64,000 nt of DNA from Streptomyces brasiliensis (GCF_014647875.1 NZ_BMQA01000035.1:16916-80915); one strand, 5' to 3'. Positions 52,953-62,102 are shown, counted from the stretch's first letter. Program-made: numbers and translations. The notes: generated from the sequence alone by a model not told the origin.

Positions 52953-53414
52953 TCACGGTGAGGGTATGGGCATCCCAGGGGTGCTCTTGATCGTCTTCAT
53001 GGTGAACTGCGAGTTGGTTCGTGCCACCCCGGGCAGACCGGTGAGTTCGGCCATGTAGAAGCGCTCGTAGGTCTCGAGGTCAGGCACGGCGACCCATAGC
53101 AGGTAGTCGGGTTGGCCAAACAATCGCAAGCAGTGCACCACCTCGTCGAGTTCGGTGACCGCGGCTTCGAATGCCTCGATGGTGACTTTGTCCTGCACCG
53201 CCATCTCGACGGTCAGCAGCACATGGAACCCACGGCCGATAGCGGTGGGGTTGGCCGCCGCGTGGTAGCCGGTGATCACGCCGCTGTTTTCGAGTTGCCG
53301 GACCCGGCGCAGGCACGGGGAAGGGGAGAGGCCCACGAGGTCGGCCAGCTCGGTGTTCGCGAGACGCCCGTTCTCCATCAGGTGCGCAAGAATTGCTCGA
53401 TCCGTCTTGTCCAT
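52953..53414 (-). CDS. Lrp/AsnC-family regulator
   Basis: A 153-aa feast/famine regulator with the helix-turn-helix at residues 1-60 (RAILAHLMENGRLANTELAD, LVGLSPSPCLRRVRQLE) and a RAM ligand domain (FHVLLTVEMAVQDKVTIEAF; LRLFGQPDYLLWVAVPDLE). It senses an amino acid or relative. It is divergent from the PLP decarboxylase gene (112-base gap), its likely target. Confidence 0.95.
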   Translation of the reverse strand: MDKTDRAILAHLMENGRLANTELADLVGLSPSPCLRRVRQLENSGVITGYHAAANPTAIGRGFHVLLTVEMAVQDKVTIEAFEAAVTELDEVVHCLRLFGQPDYLLWVAVPDLETYERFYMAELTGLPGVARTNSQFTMKTIKSTPGMPIPSP

Positions 53415-53526
53415 GGCATTGCATGCTAATGGTGCAGGCTTTTGGGAGCATCTTTGGCATCCTGTGCTGCGGGTTTGTGGCTAGCGTGCCCATATCGACG
53501 TGCCCACCACGTACCCGGAGGCGCTG

Positions 53527-54981
53527 ATGCCCAACGAGCCGATACTCGGGCTGGACAAGGACGGCAGGAAGACGGCAGGTCGACTCCTGGCCGAGTTCTT
53601 CGACGACTACGAGCATTCCATCGCCGAGCGCCCCCTCGTGCCCGAGGTGGACCGCGAGGTTCTCGCCGGCTTGCTGGAGACGCCGTTCCCCGACAAGGGC
53701 ATCGGAGTGGAGGGGCTCTTCCGCGAGATCAACCAGAAGATCCTCCCGAACTCGACCGCAGTGGCCCATCCGCGGTTCCTCGCCTATGTGCTGGGTCCGC
53801 CCAACGGCATAGCGCCGTATGCCGAGGCGATCGCGGCCACCATCAACCAGAACTGCAACTTCTGGCAGCTCTCGCCGGCCGCGAGCGTGGTCGAGCGCGC
53901 CGTCATCACGTGGCTGAGTGGACTGTTCGGTTACGGCGATCAGGCGGGCGGGATCCTCACGGGGGGCGGTTCGATCGCCACCCTCAACGCCCTTACCGTC
54001 GCCCTGCACGCCCGCCGGCCCGGCTTCCGCGAGCAGGGCCTGCAGACGGCAGGTTCCCAGCTGGTGGTGTATACCTCAGTTGAAGCACACCGGTGTGTCG
54101 ACAAGGCCGCCGCCATCCTGGGTATCGGACTGAACAACGTCCGCCACATCCCCACCGACGATCTATACCGCATGCGCGTCGACATCCTGGAGGAGACGGT
54201 CCGCGCCGATCGGGCAGCCGGACTGGAGCCATTCTGCGTCGTCGCCACCCCGGGCACGGTGACCAGTGGCTCCATCGATCCGATCGCCGATATAGCGGAT
54301 GTATGCACGCGCCAGGACCTGTGGCTGCACCTCGACGGCGCATACGGTGCGCTGTTCGTGCTGTCAGAACACAAGCGTGAGGCGTTCGAGGCATGCGTCC
54401 GAGCGGACTCCATCGCCCTCGACCCGCACAAGCTGTTGTTCGCCCCTCTGGAGGCGGGCTGTCTGCTGGTACGTGACCGCACTCGGCTGGCGCAGGCTTA
54501 TGCCTTCTCTTCCTCGTACCTCACCGTGGAAGAAGACCCTCTGATGGTCGACTACATGGACTACGGACCCCAACTGTCCCGCAGCTTCAAGGCCCTGAAG
54601 GTATGGAGCGCCCTGCAGGCCTTCGGTATCGACGCTTTCAGGGCCGCGATGGACCAAATGCTCGACCTCGCCCAGTACATGGCCGACCTCATCGAGGCAG
54701 CTCCGGACCTGGAACTCATAGCGCCCGTATCGCTGACAGCCGTCTGCTTCCGGATCAAGGGCGCCACCGAAGCCGACCACACCGCCGTACTCGCTGCCCT
54801 GATCGAGGAAGGCACCGCGCTGCTCGGCCCGGCACGCCTCGACGGCCGCCACGGCATGAGGGCCTGCGTCACCAACCACCGCACCACCCGCAACGACATC
54901 GAACTGATCCTCGACCGCCTGTCCGACCTCGCCCGCCACCACGGTGGACCGGTCGACGACGCCCTGGAGGTGGCCCTGTGA
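53527..54981 (+). CDS. PLP-dependent group II decarboxylase (aromatic-amino-acid type)
   Basis: A 484-aa fold-type I PLP enzyme that would decarboxylate an aromatic or related L-amino acid to an amine. Marks: VAHPRFLAYVLGPPNGIAPY, GYGDQAGGILTGGGSIATLN, VEAHRCVDKAA (His over the PLP ring), LHLDGAYGAL (Asp), and DPHKLLFAPLEAG (Schiff-base Lys). ATG 53527 has GGAGG at ideal spacing and is preferred over GTG 53500. It overlaps the paaI-like gene by GTGA and is divergent from an Lrp regulator. Confidence 0.93.
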   Translation: MPNEPILGLDKDGRKTAGRLLAEFFDDYEHSIAERPLVPEVDREVLAGLLETPFPDKGIGVEGLFREINQKILPNSTAVAHPRFLAYVLGPPNGIAPYAEAIAATINQNCNFWQLSPAASVVERAVITWLSGLFGYGDQAGGILTGGGSIATLNALTVALHARRPGFREQGLQTAGSQLVVYTSVEAHRCVDKAAAILGIGLNNVRHIPTDDLYRMRVDILEETVRADRAAGLEPFCVVATPGTVTSGSIDPIADIADVCTRQDLWLHLDGAYGALFVLSEHKREAFEACVRADSIALDPHKLLFAPLEAGCLLVRDRTRLAQAYAFSSSYLTVEEDPLMVDYMDYGPQLSRSFKALKVWSALQAFGIDAFRAAMDQMLDLAQYMADLIEAAPDLELIAPVSLTAVCFRIKGATEADHTAVLAALIEEGTALLGPARLDGRHGMRACVTNHRTTRNDIELILDRLSDLARHHGGPVDDALEVAL

Positions 54982-55399
54982 GCGGCGATGCGGCTCCGGG
55001 AACCGACCCGGCACGTGCGATGTTCGCCACCGATCGGGCCTCTCATGGCATGGGCATGGAACTCCTGGAGGCCGGGGGCGGCTCGGCCCTGGTCCGGATG
55101 ACGGTGACAGCGGCCATGATCAACGGTCACGGTATAGCCCACGGCGGCTACATCTTCGCGCTCGCCGACACGGCATTCGCCTGCGCCTGCAACAGCCACG
55201 GCCCCGTCACCGTCGCGGCAGGCGCCGACATCGCCTTCACTGCCCCCGTCAAGGAAGGCGACGTCCTGATGGCATCCGCTCGCGAACGCACCCGATTCGG
55301 CCGCAGCGGAATCTACGACGTGACCGTCCTGCGGGTGCCACTGTTATTGCCGAGTTCCGCGGGCGCAGCCGCGTCATCGAAAACGGCCAGGAACAGTGA
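54978..55399 (+). pseudogene. PaaI-type hotdog thioesterase, frameshifted
   Basis: A hotdog-fold acyl-CoA thioesterase of the PaaI type: MFATDRASHGMGMELLEAGG, the catalytic NGHGIAHGGYIFALADTAFA, and ADIAFTAPVKEGDVL. Near 55335 the family sequence shifts frame, from RFGRSGIYDVTVL to GATVIAEFRGRSRVIENGQE, ending in TGA at 55399. That TGA overlaps the next gene's GTG by GTGA, so 55399 must be the original end. Without correction the protein has an alien tail. A real mutation or a sequence error is possible. Confidence 0.75.
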
Positions 55400-56055
55400 C
55401 CGGAAGCACCGGCAAGGGCCGTGCCGCATCACGCCCACCCGCGCTCATCGCCGGTTCCTCCGAGTCGCCGGCTGGGCCCCGCAAGCGTGTGGACTACGGG
55501 ACAGGCCGCGAGGCGCTGCTCAACGCAGCCGTACGAGTCGTGGCCCGCGGAGGGCTCCGCAAACTCACCTACCGTGCCGTCGCGCAGGAGGCGGGTGTCA
55601 CCCACGGTCTCGTGGTGCACCACTTCGGTTCACGGGACGCGCTGATTGGGGAGGCCCTCGCTCACGCGGTGGATTCCAGCGCCGGCGCGAGCGCGCGGCA
55701 AACAGGTGCGGGCAACGTCGTGAATTTCGCGGCAAGACTGGCGGACATGGCCACCAGCGAGCCGGAGATGCTGACCTTCCGGTACGAGCTGATGCTGGAA
55801 TCACGGCGCAGTCCGGAGCTGCTGCCGCAGATCCGCACGTTGCACCGGGAATACATGGCGGTGACGGAACGGCAGCTGTCCCAGATTCTGCCCGAGGGTG
55901 GACCCGGTTTCACCAGACTCGTCTTCGCCGCAGTCGAGGGACTCGCGCTGCATCAGCTGGTGTTCGGCGACTCGGCGGACACGGAGGCCACGCTCCGGGA
56001 GTTGCGCCTGCTACTGGCCCAACGTGAGGACGCAGAGCGGCGAAGTATGCGGTAG
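55396..56055 (+). CDS. TetR-family transcriptional regulator
   Basis: A 219-aa regulator with an extended basic N-terminus, then the TetR helix-turn-helix at about residues 38-85 (LLNAAVRVVARGGLRKLTYR; AVAQEAGVTHGLVVHHFGSR). The C-terminal ligand domain has RYELMLESRRSPELLPQIRT. GTG at 55396 overlaps the paaI-like stop. Probably controls its own operon. Confidence 0.92.
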   Translation: MTGSTGKGRAASRPPALIAGSSESPAGPRKRVDYGTGREALLNAAVRVVARGGLRKLTYRAVAQEAGVTHGLVVHHFGSRDALIGEALAHAVDSSAGASARQTGAGNVVNFAARLADMATSEPEMLTFRYELMLESRRSPELLPQIRTLHREYMAVTERQLSQILPEGGPGFTRLVFAAVEGLALHQLVFGDSADTEATLRELRLLLAQREDAERRSMR

Positions 56056-56139
56056 AGCTTCCTGCGGTAGCGGCGGGTGATGTCGGACAGGCGAGGGACG
56101 TGGGCCGCGATCGGCGAGCGATGGCACGTTCAGGGTCCG

Positions 56140-56624
56140 CAGAAGAATCTTCATCACGATCAACGGCGAGCGGAAATATCTGTGGCGAGCCGTCGACCAG
56201 GACGGCAACGTGCTGGACTTCCTCGTGCAGAACCGCCGGGACAAGGCCGCGGGCCAGGCGTTTCTTCCGCAGGCTGATGAAGAAGACCGGCGCGGTGCCG
56301 CGGGTGATCGTCACGGACAAGCGCCGCTCCTACGGCGCGGCCCACCATGAGGTCATGCCCTCGGTCGAGCACCGCTCGCACAAGAGGTTGAACAACCAGG
56401 CTGAGAACTCCCACCAGCCTACCCGGCAGCGCGAACGCGCCATGAAGGGCTTCCGCGGTACCGGCCGGGCCCAGCAGTTCCTGTCGGCGTTCAGTGGCAT
56501 CTCACCCCACTTTCGGCCCCGCCGCCATCTGATGCCCGCACATGACTACCGAGCCGAGATGACCGTCCGCTTCGCCATCTGGGATCAGGTCACCGGTGGC
56601 ACCAGCCGGCCCACCGTGGCCTGA
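56140..56624 (+). pseudogene. IS6-family transposase relic
   Basis: The first frame reads FITINGERKYLWRAVDQDGN and VLDFLVQNRRDKAA. A shifted frame then reads FFRRLMKKTGAVPRVIVTDK, VMPSVEHRSHKRLNNQAENS and RAMKGFRGTGRAQQFLSAFS. This is the DDE core of IS6 with the N-terminal domain missing and one frameshift. Confidence 0.85.
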
Positions 56625-56795
56625 GCACAGCCCGCCACCCAGATCCGCCACACCCTGACGTGCCGTCAGAAACCCGCGCATCCAACAACGTGACAACGCC
56701 GTTCATCGTGCGCTTCGTTGCCCGCACAGCGTGGCTCATCTGACTCTACGGTGACGTCATGTCCGTGCGCCCGCCGCGACACCTATGGTCAACAT

Positions 56796-56806
56796 AGAAC
56801 GTTCGG
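56796..56806. promoter_or_regulatory. TAGAACGTTCG site, copy 1
   Basis: TAGAACGTTCG has the palindromic core GAACGTTC; TAGAACGTTCTA-like sites are bound by several TetR-type regulators. It is followed by GTATTG, which matches copy 2 at most positions. Confidence 0.5.
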
Positions 56807-56847
56807 TATTGACACAGGTACCTCTAAGGGCCGATCATGTTGCAAGG

Positions 56848-56858
56848 TAGAACGTTCG
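56848..56858. promoter_or_regulatory. TAGAACGTTCG site, copy 2
   Basis: Same word as copy 1, 52 bases (five helical turns) downstream, so one regulator could grip both on the same DNA face. Lies 167 bases before the SnoaL-cyclase ATG. Confidence 0.5.
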
Positions 56859-57024
56859 CTCTTGCGAGGGGCTTTCTGGTTCATTGGATTCCTCGGCGCG
56901 TGCGACGGTTCCTCGCAACCACGATGACCTCTCTCCGCGGGCGACACCCCTCGCGTAGACCGCCCATCGCCGTGCCACATCGCACACCTGCTCACCATTC
57001 GGCGACTGCCACCGGAGGTACGAC

Positions 57025-58338
57025 ATGTCCGACACCATCCTGCCCGACTGGTTCGCCCAAGCACTCGACGGCTTTACAACTGGGGACATGGTGAGGTTCC
57101 TCGAGATCTACGACCCGAACGCAGTGCACGAGTTCCCGATCGGTCCCGCCCCTGCGCCCGAACGGTTGGAAGGCAAGGAGGCGATCGGCGAGTATCTGAA
57201 GTCAGTGCCCGATCGCGCCAGGTTCGACTCCATGGACATCCTCTCTGTGCGTGACATCGGCTCTGTGCGTGACATCGGCGGCGAAGCCCGAACCGAGGGC
57301 GAGCTTGTAATCGAGGCGCACGGTCGCGGCACATTCGTCCACGACGGGGCACCCTTCGAGATGCGATACGTCTGGTTCGTCAAGCACCAAGACCGACGGG
57401 TCAGGAACTTTCGCGAGTACGTGACCGCCATGAGTACGGAACCGAGGAACGACGTCACCGGAACGGCCAACGAGCAGGAATTCCCGAGTAATTGGGGCCG
57501 ATGGGGTGCGGATGACGAGCTGGGCACGCTCAACCTGATCACCGAGGAGGCCCGGGCCAGGGGCGCCGCTGAAGCCCGTACCGGACGAGCGGTCTCGCTG
57601 GCCCAGCCGATCCAGCCGGAGCCGCTCGTCAGTGGGCCCTTCGCGCCCACTACCCGCGACGTCTCGCCGGTCCAACAGTTGATGCAGTACACCGGAGGTG
57701 CACCCGCGACGGCGGACATGATGCTGGTGACCAACCATCACGTGCGTTCGACCCACCTCGACGCTCTGGGGCACCAGATCCGGGACGGCAAGGTCTACCC
57801 GGGGCGTTCCCTCGCGGAGAGCGTGACACCGGCCGGCGTGCGGCACGGTTCAACGGCGGCGTTCGCCGCCGGGATCGCCACCCGGGGTGTCCTGCTCGAC
57901 CTGGCCTTCGACGGCCCGCTGTCCGCGGGGCATCCGATCACTTCGGAGGACTTCAAGGCGGCCGAGGCCCGTCAGGGCGTACGGCTGGAGTCCGGGGACG
58001 CGTTGGTGGTGCGCTGCGGGTGGGTCTACACCATCGACCCCGAGAGGCCGATGCCGGGCATCAGCCTGGACGCGGTGCGGTGGATGCACCGGCGCGGCGT
58101 GTCCTTGTATGCCGGCGACCTCGGCGACGCCCACCCGCCGCTGGATCCCGCCGTCCCCGGTCCGCTGCACCGCGTCGCTCTGCCGCTGCTGGGCATGCCC
58201 CTGATCGACGTCGCGGAGCTGGAAGAACTGGCCGCCGTCTGCGCGGAATTGAACCGTTACACCTTCCTGCTCACAGTGGCACCCCCACGCATCCACGGCC
58301 TAACAGGCATCCCGGTCAATCCGCTGGCGATCTTCTAA
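57025..58338 (+). CDS. Fusion of a SnoaL-like domain and a kynurenine-formamidase-like cyclase
   Basis: A 437-aa two-domain protein. Residues 5-140 form a SnoaL-like (NTF2-type) domain: DWFAQALDGFTTGDMVRFLE, IYDPNAVHEFP, RYVWFVKHQDRRVRNFREYV. Residues 150-437 are a cyclase-family (PF04199-type) hydrolase: the metal motif HVRSTHLDALGH, then GVLLDLAFD and SGDALVVRCGW. Relatives are usually separate proteins, and no frameshift links the parts here. ATG 57025 has GGAGGTACGAC upstream. Reaction unknown; amide or lactone hydrolysis is likely. Confidence 0.85.
   Translation: MSDTILPDWFAQALDGFTTGDMVRFLEIYDPNAVHEFPIGPAPAPERLEGKEAIGEYLKSVPDRARFDSMDILSVRDIGSVRDIGGEARTEGELVIEAHGRGTFVHDGAPFEMRYVWFVKHQDRRVRNFREYVTAMSTEPRNDVTGTANEQEFPSNWGRWGADDELGTLNLITEEARARGAAEARTGRAVSLAQPIQPEPLVSGPFAPTTRDVSPVQQLMQYTGGAPATADMMLVTNHHVRSTHLDALGHQIRDGKVYPGRSLAESVTPAGVRHGSTAAFAAGIATRGVLLDLAFDGPLSAGHPITSEDFKAAEARQGVRLESGDALVVRCGWVYTIDPERPMPGISLDAVRWMHRRGVSLYAGDLGDAHPPLDPAVPGPLHRVALPLLGMPLIDVAELEELAAVCAELNRYTFLLTVAPPRIHGLTGIPVNPLAIF
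57243..57278 (+). repeat. 18-bp in-frame tandem duplication
   Basis: CTCTGTGCGTGACATCGG occurs twice head to tail, doubling SVRDIG in the SnoaL-like domain. The copies are identical, so the event is recent. Confidence 0.9.
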
Positions 58339-58496
58339 TGGATACCGCTCTGGCGTTGCCTGCGACCAGTGCCCCTGTCGCCGTGGCAATGCTCCAGGAA
58401 CTCGGTGAAATCGCGGAGGAGCACGCGGCTCACCAACTCGCTGATCAGGTCCTTTCCCCAACCCGACCGGCGTTCTCAGGCACCAGGCCAGCGTAG
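58338..58496 (+). CDS. Short ORF following the cyclase gene
   Basis: ATG at 58338 overlaps the cyclase stop (TAATG) and opens a 52-codon frame: MDTALALPATSAPVAVAMLQ, then ELGEIAEEHAAHQLADQVL. No ribosome site is needed if coupled. It may be the head of a gene cut by the group II intron debris that begins 30 bases further on. Confidence 0.35.
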   Translation: MDTALALPATSAPVAVAMLQELGEIAEEHAAHQLADQVLSPTRPAFSGTRPA

Positions 58497-58525
58497 GACT
58501 CAAAGCTACTCAGAACCGGGGCTCA

Positions 58526-58601
58526 GTCGGGTAGCCGGATCACGTTGCCGTGACCCGGCCCCCTCAGAACCGGACGTGCCAGTTATCCCGGCATCCGGCT
58601 C
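58526..58601 (-). ncRNA. Group II intron 3' end (domains V and VI), orphan
   Basis: The minus strand of 58601-58567 folds like domain V: GAGCCGGA pairs with TCCGGTTC, holding the AGC catalytic triad at its base, with CCGG/CTGG closing a GATAA loop and a CACG side bulge. Domain VI follows (GCCGGGTCACG-GCAA-CGTGATCCGGC) and the intron-like end CTACCCGAC at 58526. No reverse-transcriptase frame was seen next to it, so it is a fragment. Confidence 0.65.
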
Positions 58602-59025
58602 AAGCAAGCCACGTGGGCAGGCGCACCACCCCAGCGCCCGCTCAGCATCTCTCACCCGCCCTGGGCGAGCCCCAGGACGGCATGCTGTTCTAACCAGCGG
58701 GACTTTTCCCGGATCCTGTCCCCTTGAGTCCCTGCCCGGGGGGAGGGAGACCCCACCCGCGTCCCCGGCCGGTGGCGGTCGGACGCGTGGCCGCATTCGG
58801 CGCTCACCTGTTTGGCCTGTCCGGTGTGGTTGTCCGTCAGGTGGTCTCGTACGTACGTGGTGCCCGGTCGTGACAGGACTGCCGGGTTCTCGGCCCCGCG
58901 CTCCGGTTCGCACGCCGCGTGGGGCCGCTTGCTGTACCGCACGAGCACCGCAGTGCGACTTCGTGCCTGGCACGGAGAGGAACCGGTGCAGGGCCTGGCG
59001 GGGCGGCATCCGGTGCGCTCGGCCG
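58602..59025. other. Possible upstream group II intron debris
   Basis: About 420 bases between domain V and the end of the APC permease gene. I found no reverse transcriptase motif (such as YADD) in any frame. It could be remains of intron domains I-IV. Confidence 0.35.
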
Positions 59026-60414
59026 TCAGGTCTGCAGAGCGCTCCCAGGCACGGGCTGGTCCACCTGCCCGGCCGACTCCTCGCTGAAGGTCATCTGTGG
59101 GGGCTTGCGGTGGAACATCCGGGTCAGGAACAGCAGGTACCCGAACCCGGCCGCCATCCAGCACAGTCCCACCGTGAAGGTGACGCCGCTGAGGCTGGTC
59201 CACAGCCACACGGTCAGTGCGAAGCCGACAACTGGCAGCAGCCCGTAGGACAGCAGGGCGAGAGGGTCGCGCCGGCGCCGGTCGACGACGTAGTGCTTGA
59301 CCACGCTCAGGTTCACCATGGAGAAAGCGATCAGCGCGCCGAAGTTGACCATCACCACCGCGTTGTCGAGGCTGATGAACAGCGCGACCAAGGAGACCGC
59401 GGACACCAGGCTGGTCGCGATCCAGGGGCTGCGGAAGCGTGGGTGCAGGGCGCCGAAGACCTGCTTCGGGAGCGCCCCGTCGCGGCCCATCGAGTACAGG
59501 ATTCGGGACACACCAGCCTGGGTGGCCACACCGGAGCCGAGGGCGCCGGCGACGTACACCACCAGGAAGACGTTGGTCAGCGCCGATCCGCCGAGCCTGT
59601 CCATGATGTCCAGCCCCGCGCTGTCGGGGTCGGTGAAGGACCAGTCGGGGTGCACCAGCGCGCCCATCCAGGACACCAGCAGGAAGAGCAGGCCGCCGAT
59701 GACCGTGGTGAGGACGATGGCCCGGGGAATGGTCCGGCGCGCGTCCTTGGCCTCCTCCGACATCGTGGAGACGGCGTCGAAGCCCAGGAAGCTCAGCGCG
59801 AGGATGGCGGCCCCCGAGAAGGCCGCCGACACCCCGGACGTACCCGGCACGAATGATGTGAACGGCGACGAGACCCCGCGGCTCACCGCGTAGTGGGCGG
59901 ACAGGACGACGAACACGACGACCAGGACGGCAGCCAGGGCGACCACCACGGTGCTCAGCCGACTGACGGAGTTGACACCCAGCACGTTCAGCAGCCAGGA
60001 CAGCACCAGCGCGGGCATGACGAAGACGTTCTGCGGTACGGCAGGGAACTGGGCGTGCAGGTAGATGCCGATGAGCAGGAAGTTGATCATCGGCAGGAAC
60101 AGGTAGTCCAGCATCAGCGTCCAGCCGACCATGAAGCCGACGTGCCCGCCGAAGGTCTTCTGGGTGTAGGTATATGCCGATCCGGCGGTCGGGTAGGCGC
60201 GCACCATCCGCGCGTAGCTGAGGGCCGTGAACAGCATCACGACGAGCGCGATCACATAGGCGGCGGGTAGGTGGCCGCGGGTGAGTCCGGTGACCGCGCC
60301 GTACGTGGTGAAGACGGTCACCGGGGCCAGGTAGGCGAGGCCGAAGAGGGTGAGTCCGGGCAGCCCGAGCGCTCGTCGGAGCCGGGGCTGTGCGGGAGCT
60401 GTCGTGTCCGTCAT
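59026..60414 (-). CDS. APC-family amino-acid/polyamine permease
   Basis: A 462-aa permease with 12 predicted helices. Marks: GLTLFGLAYLAPVTVFTTYG, FGGHVGFMVGWTLMLDYLFL, ALSFLGFDAVSTMSEEAKDA and RRTIPRAIVLTT, typical of amino-acid permeases. ATG 60414 has GGAACG upstream. The next gene to the right is a YtcJ-like amidohydrolase on the same strand (51 bases away), so they probably act in one uptake and hydrolysis pathway. Confidence 0.93.
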   Translation of the reverse strand: MTDTTAPAQPRLRRALGLPGLTLFGLAYLAPVTVFTTYGAVTGLTRGHLPAAYVIALVVMLFTALSYARMVRAYPTAGSAYTYTQKTFGGHVGFMVGWTLMLDYLFLPMINFLLIGIYLHAQFPAVPQNVFVMPALVLSWLLNVLGVNSVSRLSTVVVALAAVLVVVFVVLSAHYAVSRGVSSPFTSFVPGTSGVSAAFSGAAILALSFLGFDAVSTMSEEAKDARRTIPRAIVLTTVIGGLLFLLVSWMGALVHPDWSFTDPDSAGLDIMDRLGGSALTNVFLVVYVAGALGSGVATQAGVSRILYSMGRDGALPKQVFGALHPRFRSPWIATSLVSAVSLVALFISLDNAVVMVNFGALIAFSMVNLSVVKHYVVDRRRRDPLALLSYGLLPVVGFALTVWLWTSLSGVTFTVGLCWMAAGFGYLLFLTRMFHRKPPQMTFSEESAGQVDQPVPGSALQT

Positions 60415-60465
60415 GGTCGTTCCACGCAAGACCGGTGCCGGGCCACGGCCGGAGCGGGCCGCGGG

Positions 60466-62088
60466 TCAGGCGCCGGGGGTATACGTGCGTTCGCCCGCCA
60501 GCCAGGTGCCGAGGACGGCGACGTCGGGAATGTCGTGCGGGTCGCAGGACCGCAGGTCGCGGTCGAGCCAGACCAGGTCCGCGACCCGCCCGGGGGCCAG
60601 GACTCCGCGGTCGTCGGCCAGCGCCTGGTAGGCGACGCCGGCGGTGTAGCAAGACATCGCCGTCTCGACGTCGATCCGCTGTTCGGGCAGCCAGCCCCCG
60701 TGGGGCTCGCGCTGCGAGGTCTGCCGGGTGACCGCGACCGGGAGCCCGGTCAGCGGCCGGTGGTCGCTGACCGGCCAGTCGCTGCCAAAGGACACCCGGG
60801 CTCCGCTGCCCACCAGCGAGCCCAGCGGATACTGCAGACGCGCGCGGGTGTCGCCGATGCGCGGCACGGTGAGCTGGGTCATCACCGGGTCGGACTGGAG
60901 CCACAGCGGCTCGATGTTCGCGATGACGCCGAGTTGGGAGAAGCGGTCCAGGTCCTTCGGGTCCACCATCTGCACGTGGGCGATCACCGGGCGGCGGTCC
61001 CGCGCACCGCAGGCCTCCCTCAGATGTGCGAGTGCGTCGAGCGCGGTGCGGACGCCGGCGTCGCCGATGGCGTGCAGATGCGGCTGCAGCCCCAGGGCGT
61101 CCATCTCCACCAGAGCTGCGCGCAACTCGTCGGCCGGCCAGACCGGCATGCCGCTGCAGCACGGGTCGTCGGCGTACGGTTCGAGCAGGGCGGCGGTGCG
61201 GTTCTCGATGATCCCGTCGATGAAGAACTTGACCGTGCGCAGCGTGAGCCGCTCGAAGCCGGCGGCCTGAACCCGCTTCTGGTCGGCGGAGAACTGGGCG
61301 AGCTGTGCGCGCCAGCGTGACGGGTCGGCGCGCAGGGCGAGATTCACCCGGGTTTTCAGTTCCCCGCGGCGGGCGGCCTCGAGATAGGCGTCGACCTCGT
61401 CGGCCTCGACCCAGGCGTCCTGGATCCACGCGGCGCCGGCCGCGGCATAGGCCTCGGTGGCGACAGCCAGGGCGCGGATCCGCTCCTGGGTAGTGCGGGC
61501 GGGTACGGCGCCGAGGACGGCGTCCACCGCGTCCCACTCGATCATGGTGCCCATGAGGCTGTCGTCGGGGCGGCGCGCGAAGCGCCCGCGCTCGGTGTCG
61601 ACCACCGAGTCGTCGATACCGGCGCGGCGCATGGCCTCCGTGTTGCACCACAGCGTGTGGTAGTCCCAGGCCCGCAGCGCCACCGGGCGGTCCGGCACCA
61701 CGGCATCCAACCACCGGGCGTCGAAGAGGCCGTCGGAGGTGAGGGTCGCGTCGTATCCGGCACCGATGATCCAGTCGGCCTCCGGGTGCTCGTCGACGTA
61801 CCGGCCCACCTCCGCGATCAGCTCCGCCAGGTCGGCGCATCCCCTCACACGCGGGCCAAGCCGCTCGAAACCACCCTGCGCCGGGTGGCAGTGCCCGTCA
61901 CCGAACGCCGGCATGAGCAGGCCCCCGCCGAGGTCCACGACCTCCTCTGCCGCCGCCAGTGCCTCGGCCTCCGCGCCCACCGCCACGACCCGGCCGTTGC
62001 GCACCGCGAGCGCGTTCGGCTCCGCGGCAGAGTCGAGCTGAGGCAGCCCGGTCCAGACGGTGCCGTTGCGGAAGACGGTGAGGGGCAT
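60466..62088 (-). CDS. YtcJ-type amidohydrolase (amidohydrolase 3)
   Basis: A 540-aa metal-dependent hydrolase of the YtcJ/NfdA group. Marks: MPAFGDGHCHPAQGGF (HxH metal motif), the carboxylated-Lys region LRTVKFFIDGIIENRTAALL, PHLHAIGDAGVRTALDAL, and VSFGSDWPVSDHRPLTGLPV (final metal Asp). Substrate unknown; N-formyl or N-acyl compounds are typical. ATG 62088 has GGAGG upstream. It is divergent from a TetR gene with a palindromic operator between. Confidence 0.93.
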   Translation of the reverse strand: MPLTVFRNGTVWTGLPQLDSAAEPNALAVRNGRVVAVGAEAEALAAAEEVVDLGGGLLMPAFGDGHCHPAQGGFERLGPRVRGCADLAELIAEVGRYVDEHPEADWIIGAGYDATLTSDGLFDARWLDAVVPDRPVALRAWDYHTLWCNTEAMRRAGIDDSVVDTERGRFARRPDDSLMGTMIEWDAVDAVLGAVPARTTQERIRALAVATEAYAAAGAAWIQDAWVEADEVDAYLEAARRGELKTRVNLALRADPSRWRAQLAQFSADQKRVQAAGFERLTLRTVKFFIDGIIENRTAALLEPYADDPCCSGMPVWPADELRAALVEMDALGLQPHLHAIGDAGVRTALDALAHLREACGARDRRPVIAHVQMVDPKDLDRFSQLGVIANIEPLWLQSDPVMTQLTVPRIGDTRARLQYPLGSLVGSGARVSFGSDWPVSDHRPLTGLPVAVTRQTSQREPHGGWLPEQRIDVETAMSCYTAGVAYQALADDRGVLAPGRVADLVWLDRDLRSCDPHDIPDVAVLGTWLAGERTYTPGA

Positions 62089-62102
62089 ACGGAACCTCCA
62101 AA

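Larger units (their letters stand above)
56625..57024. other. Promoter region of the SnoaL-cyclase gene
   Basis: A 400-base stretch without a supported gene. It holds two copies of TAGAACGTTCG, 52 bases apart, annotated separately. Confidence 0.45.

Noticed and set aside
58652..61840. A 1062-codon open frame on the minus strand in another frame of the YtcJ and APC genes
   Set aside because: It is Arg/Pro/Gly-rich, crosses two well-supported genes in the same orientation, and shows no domain.
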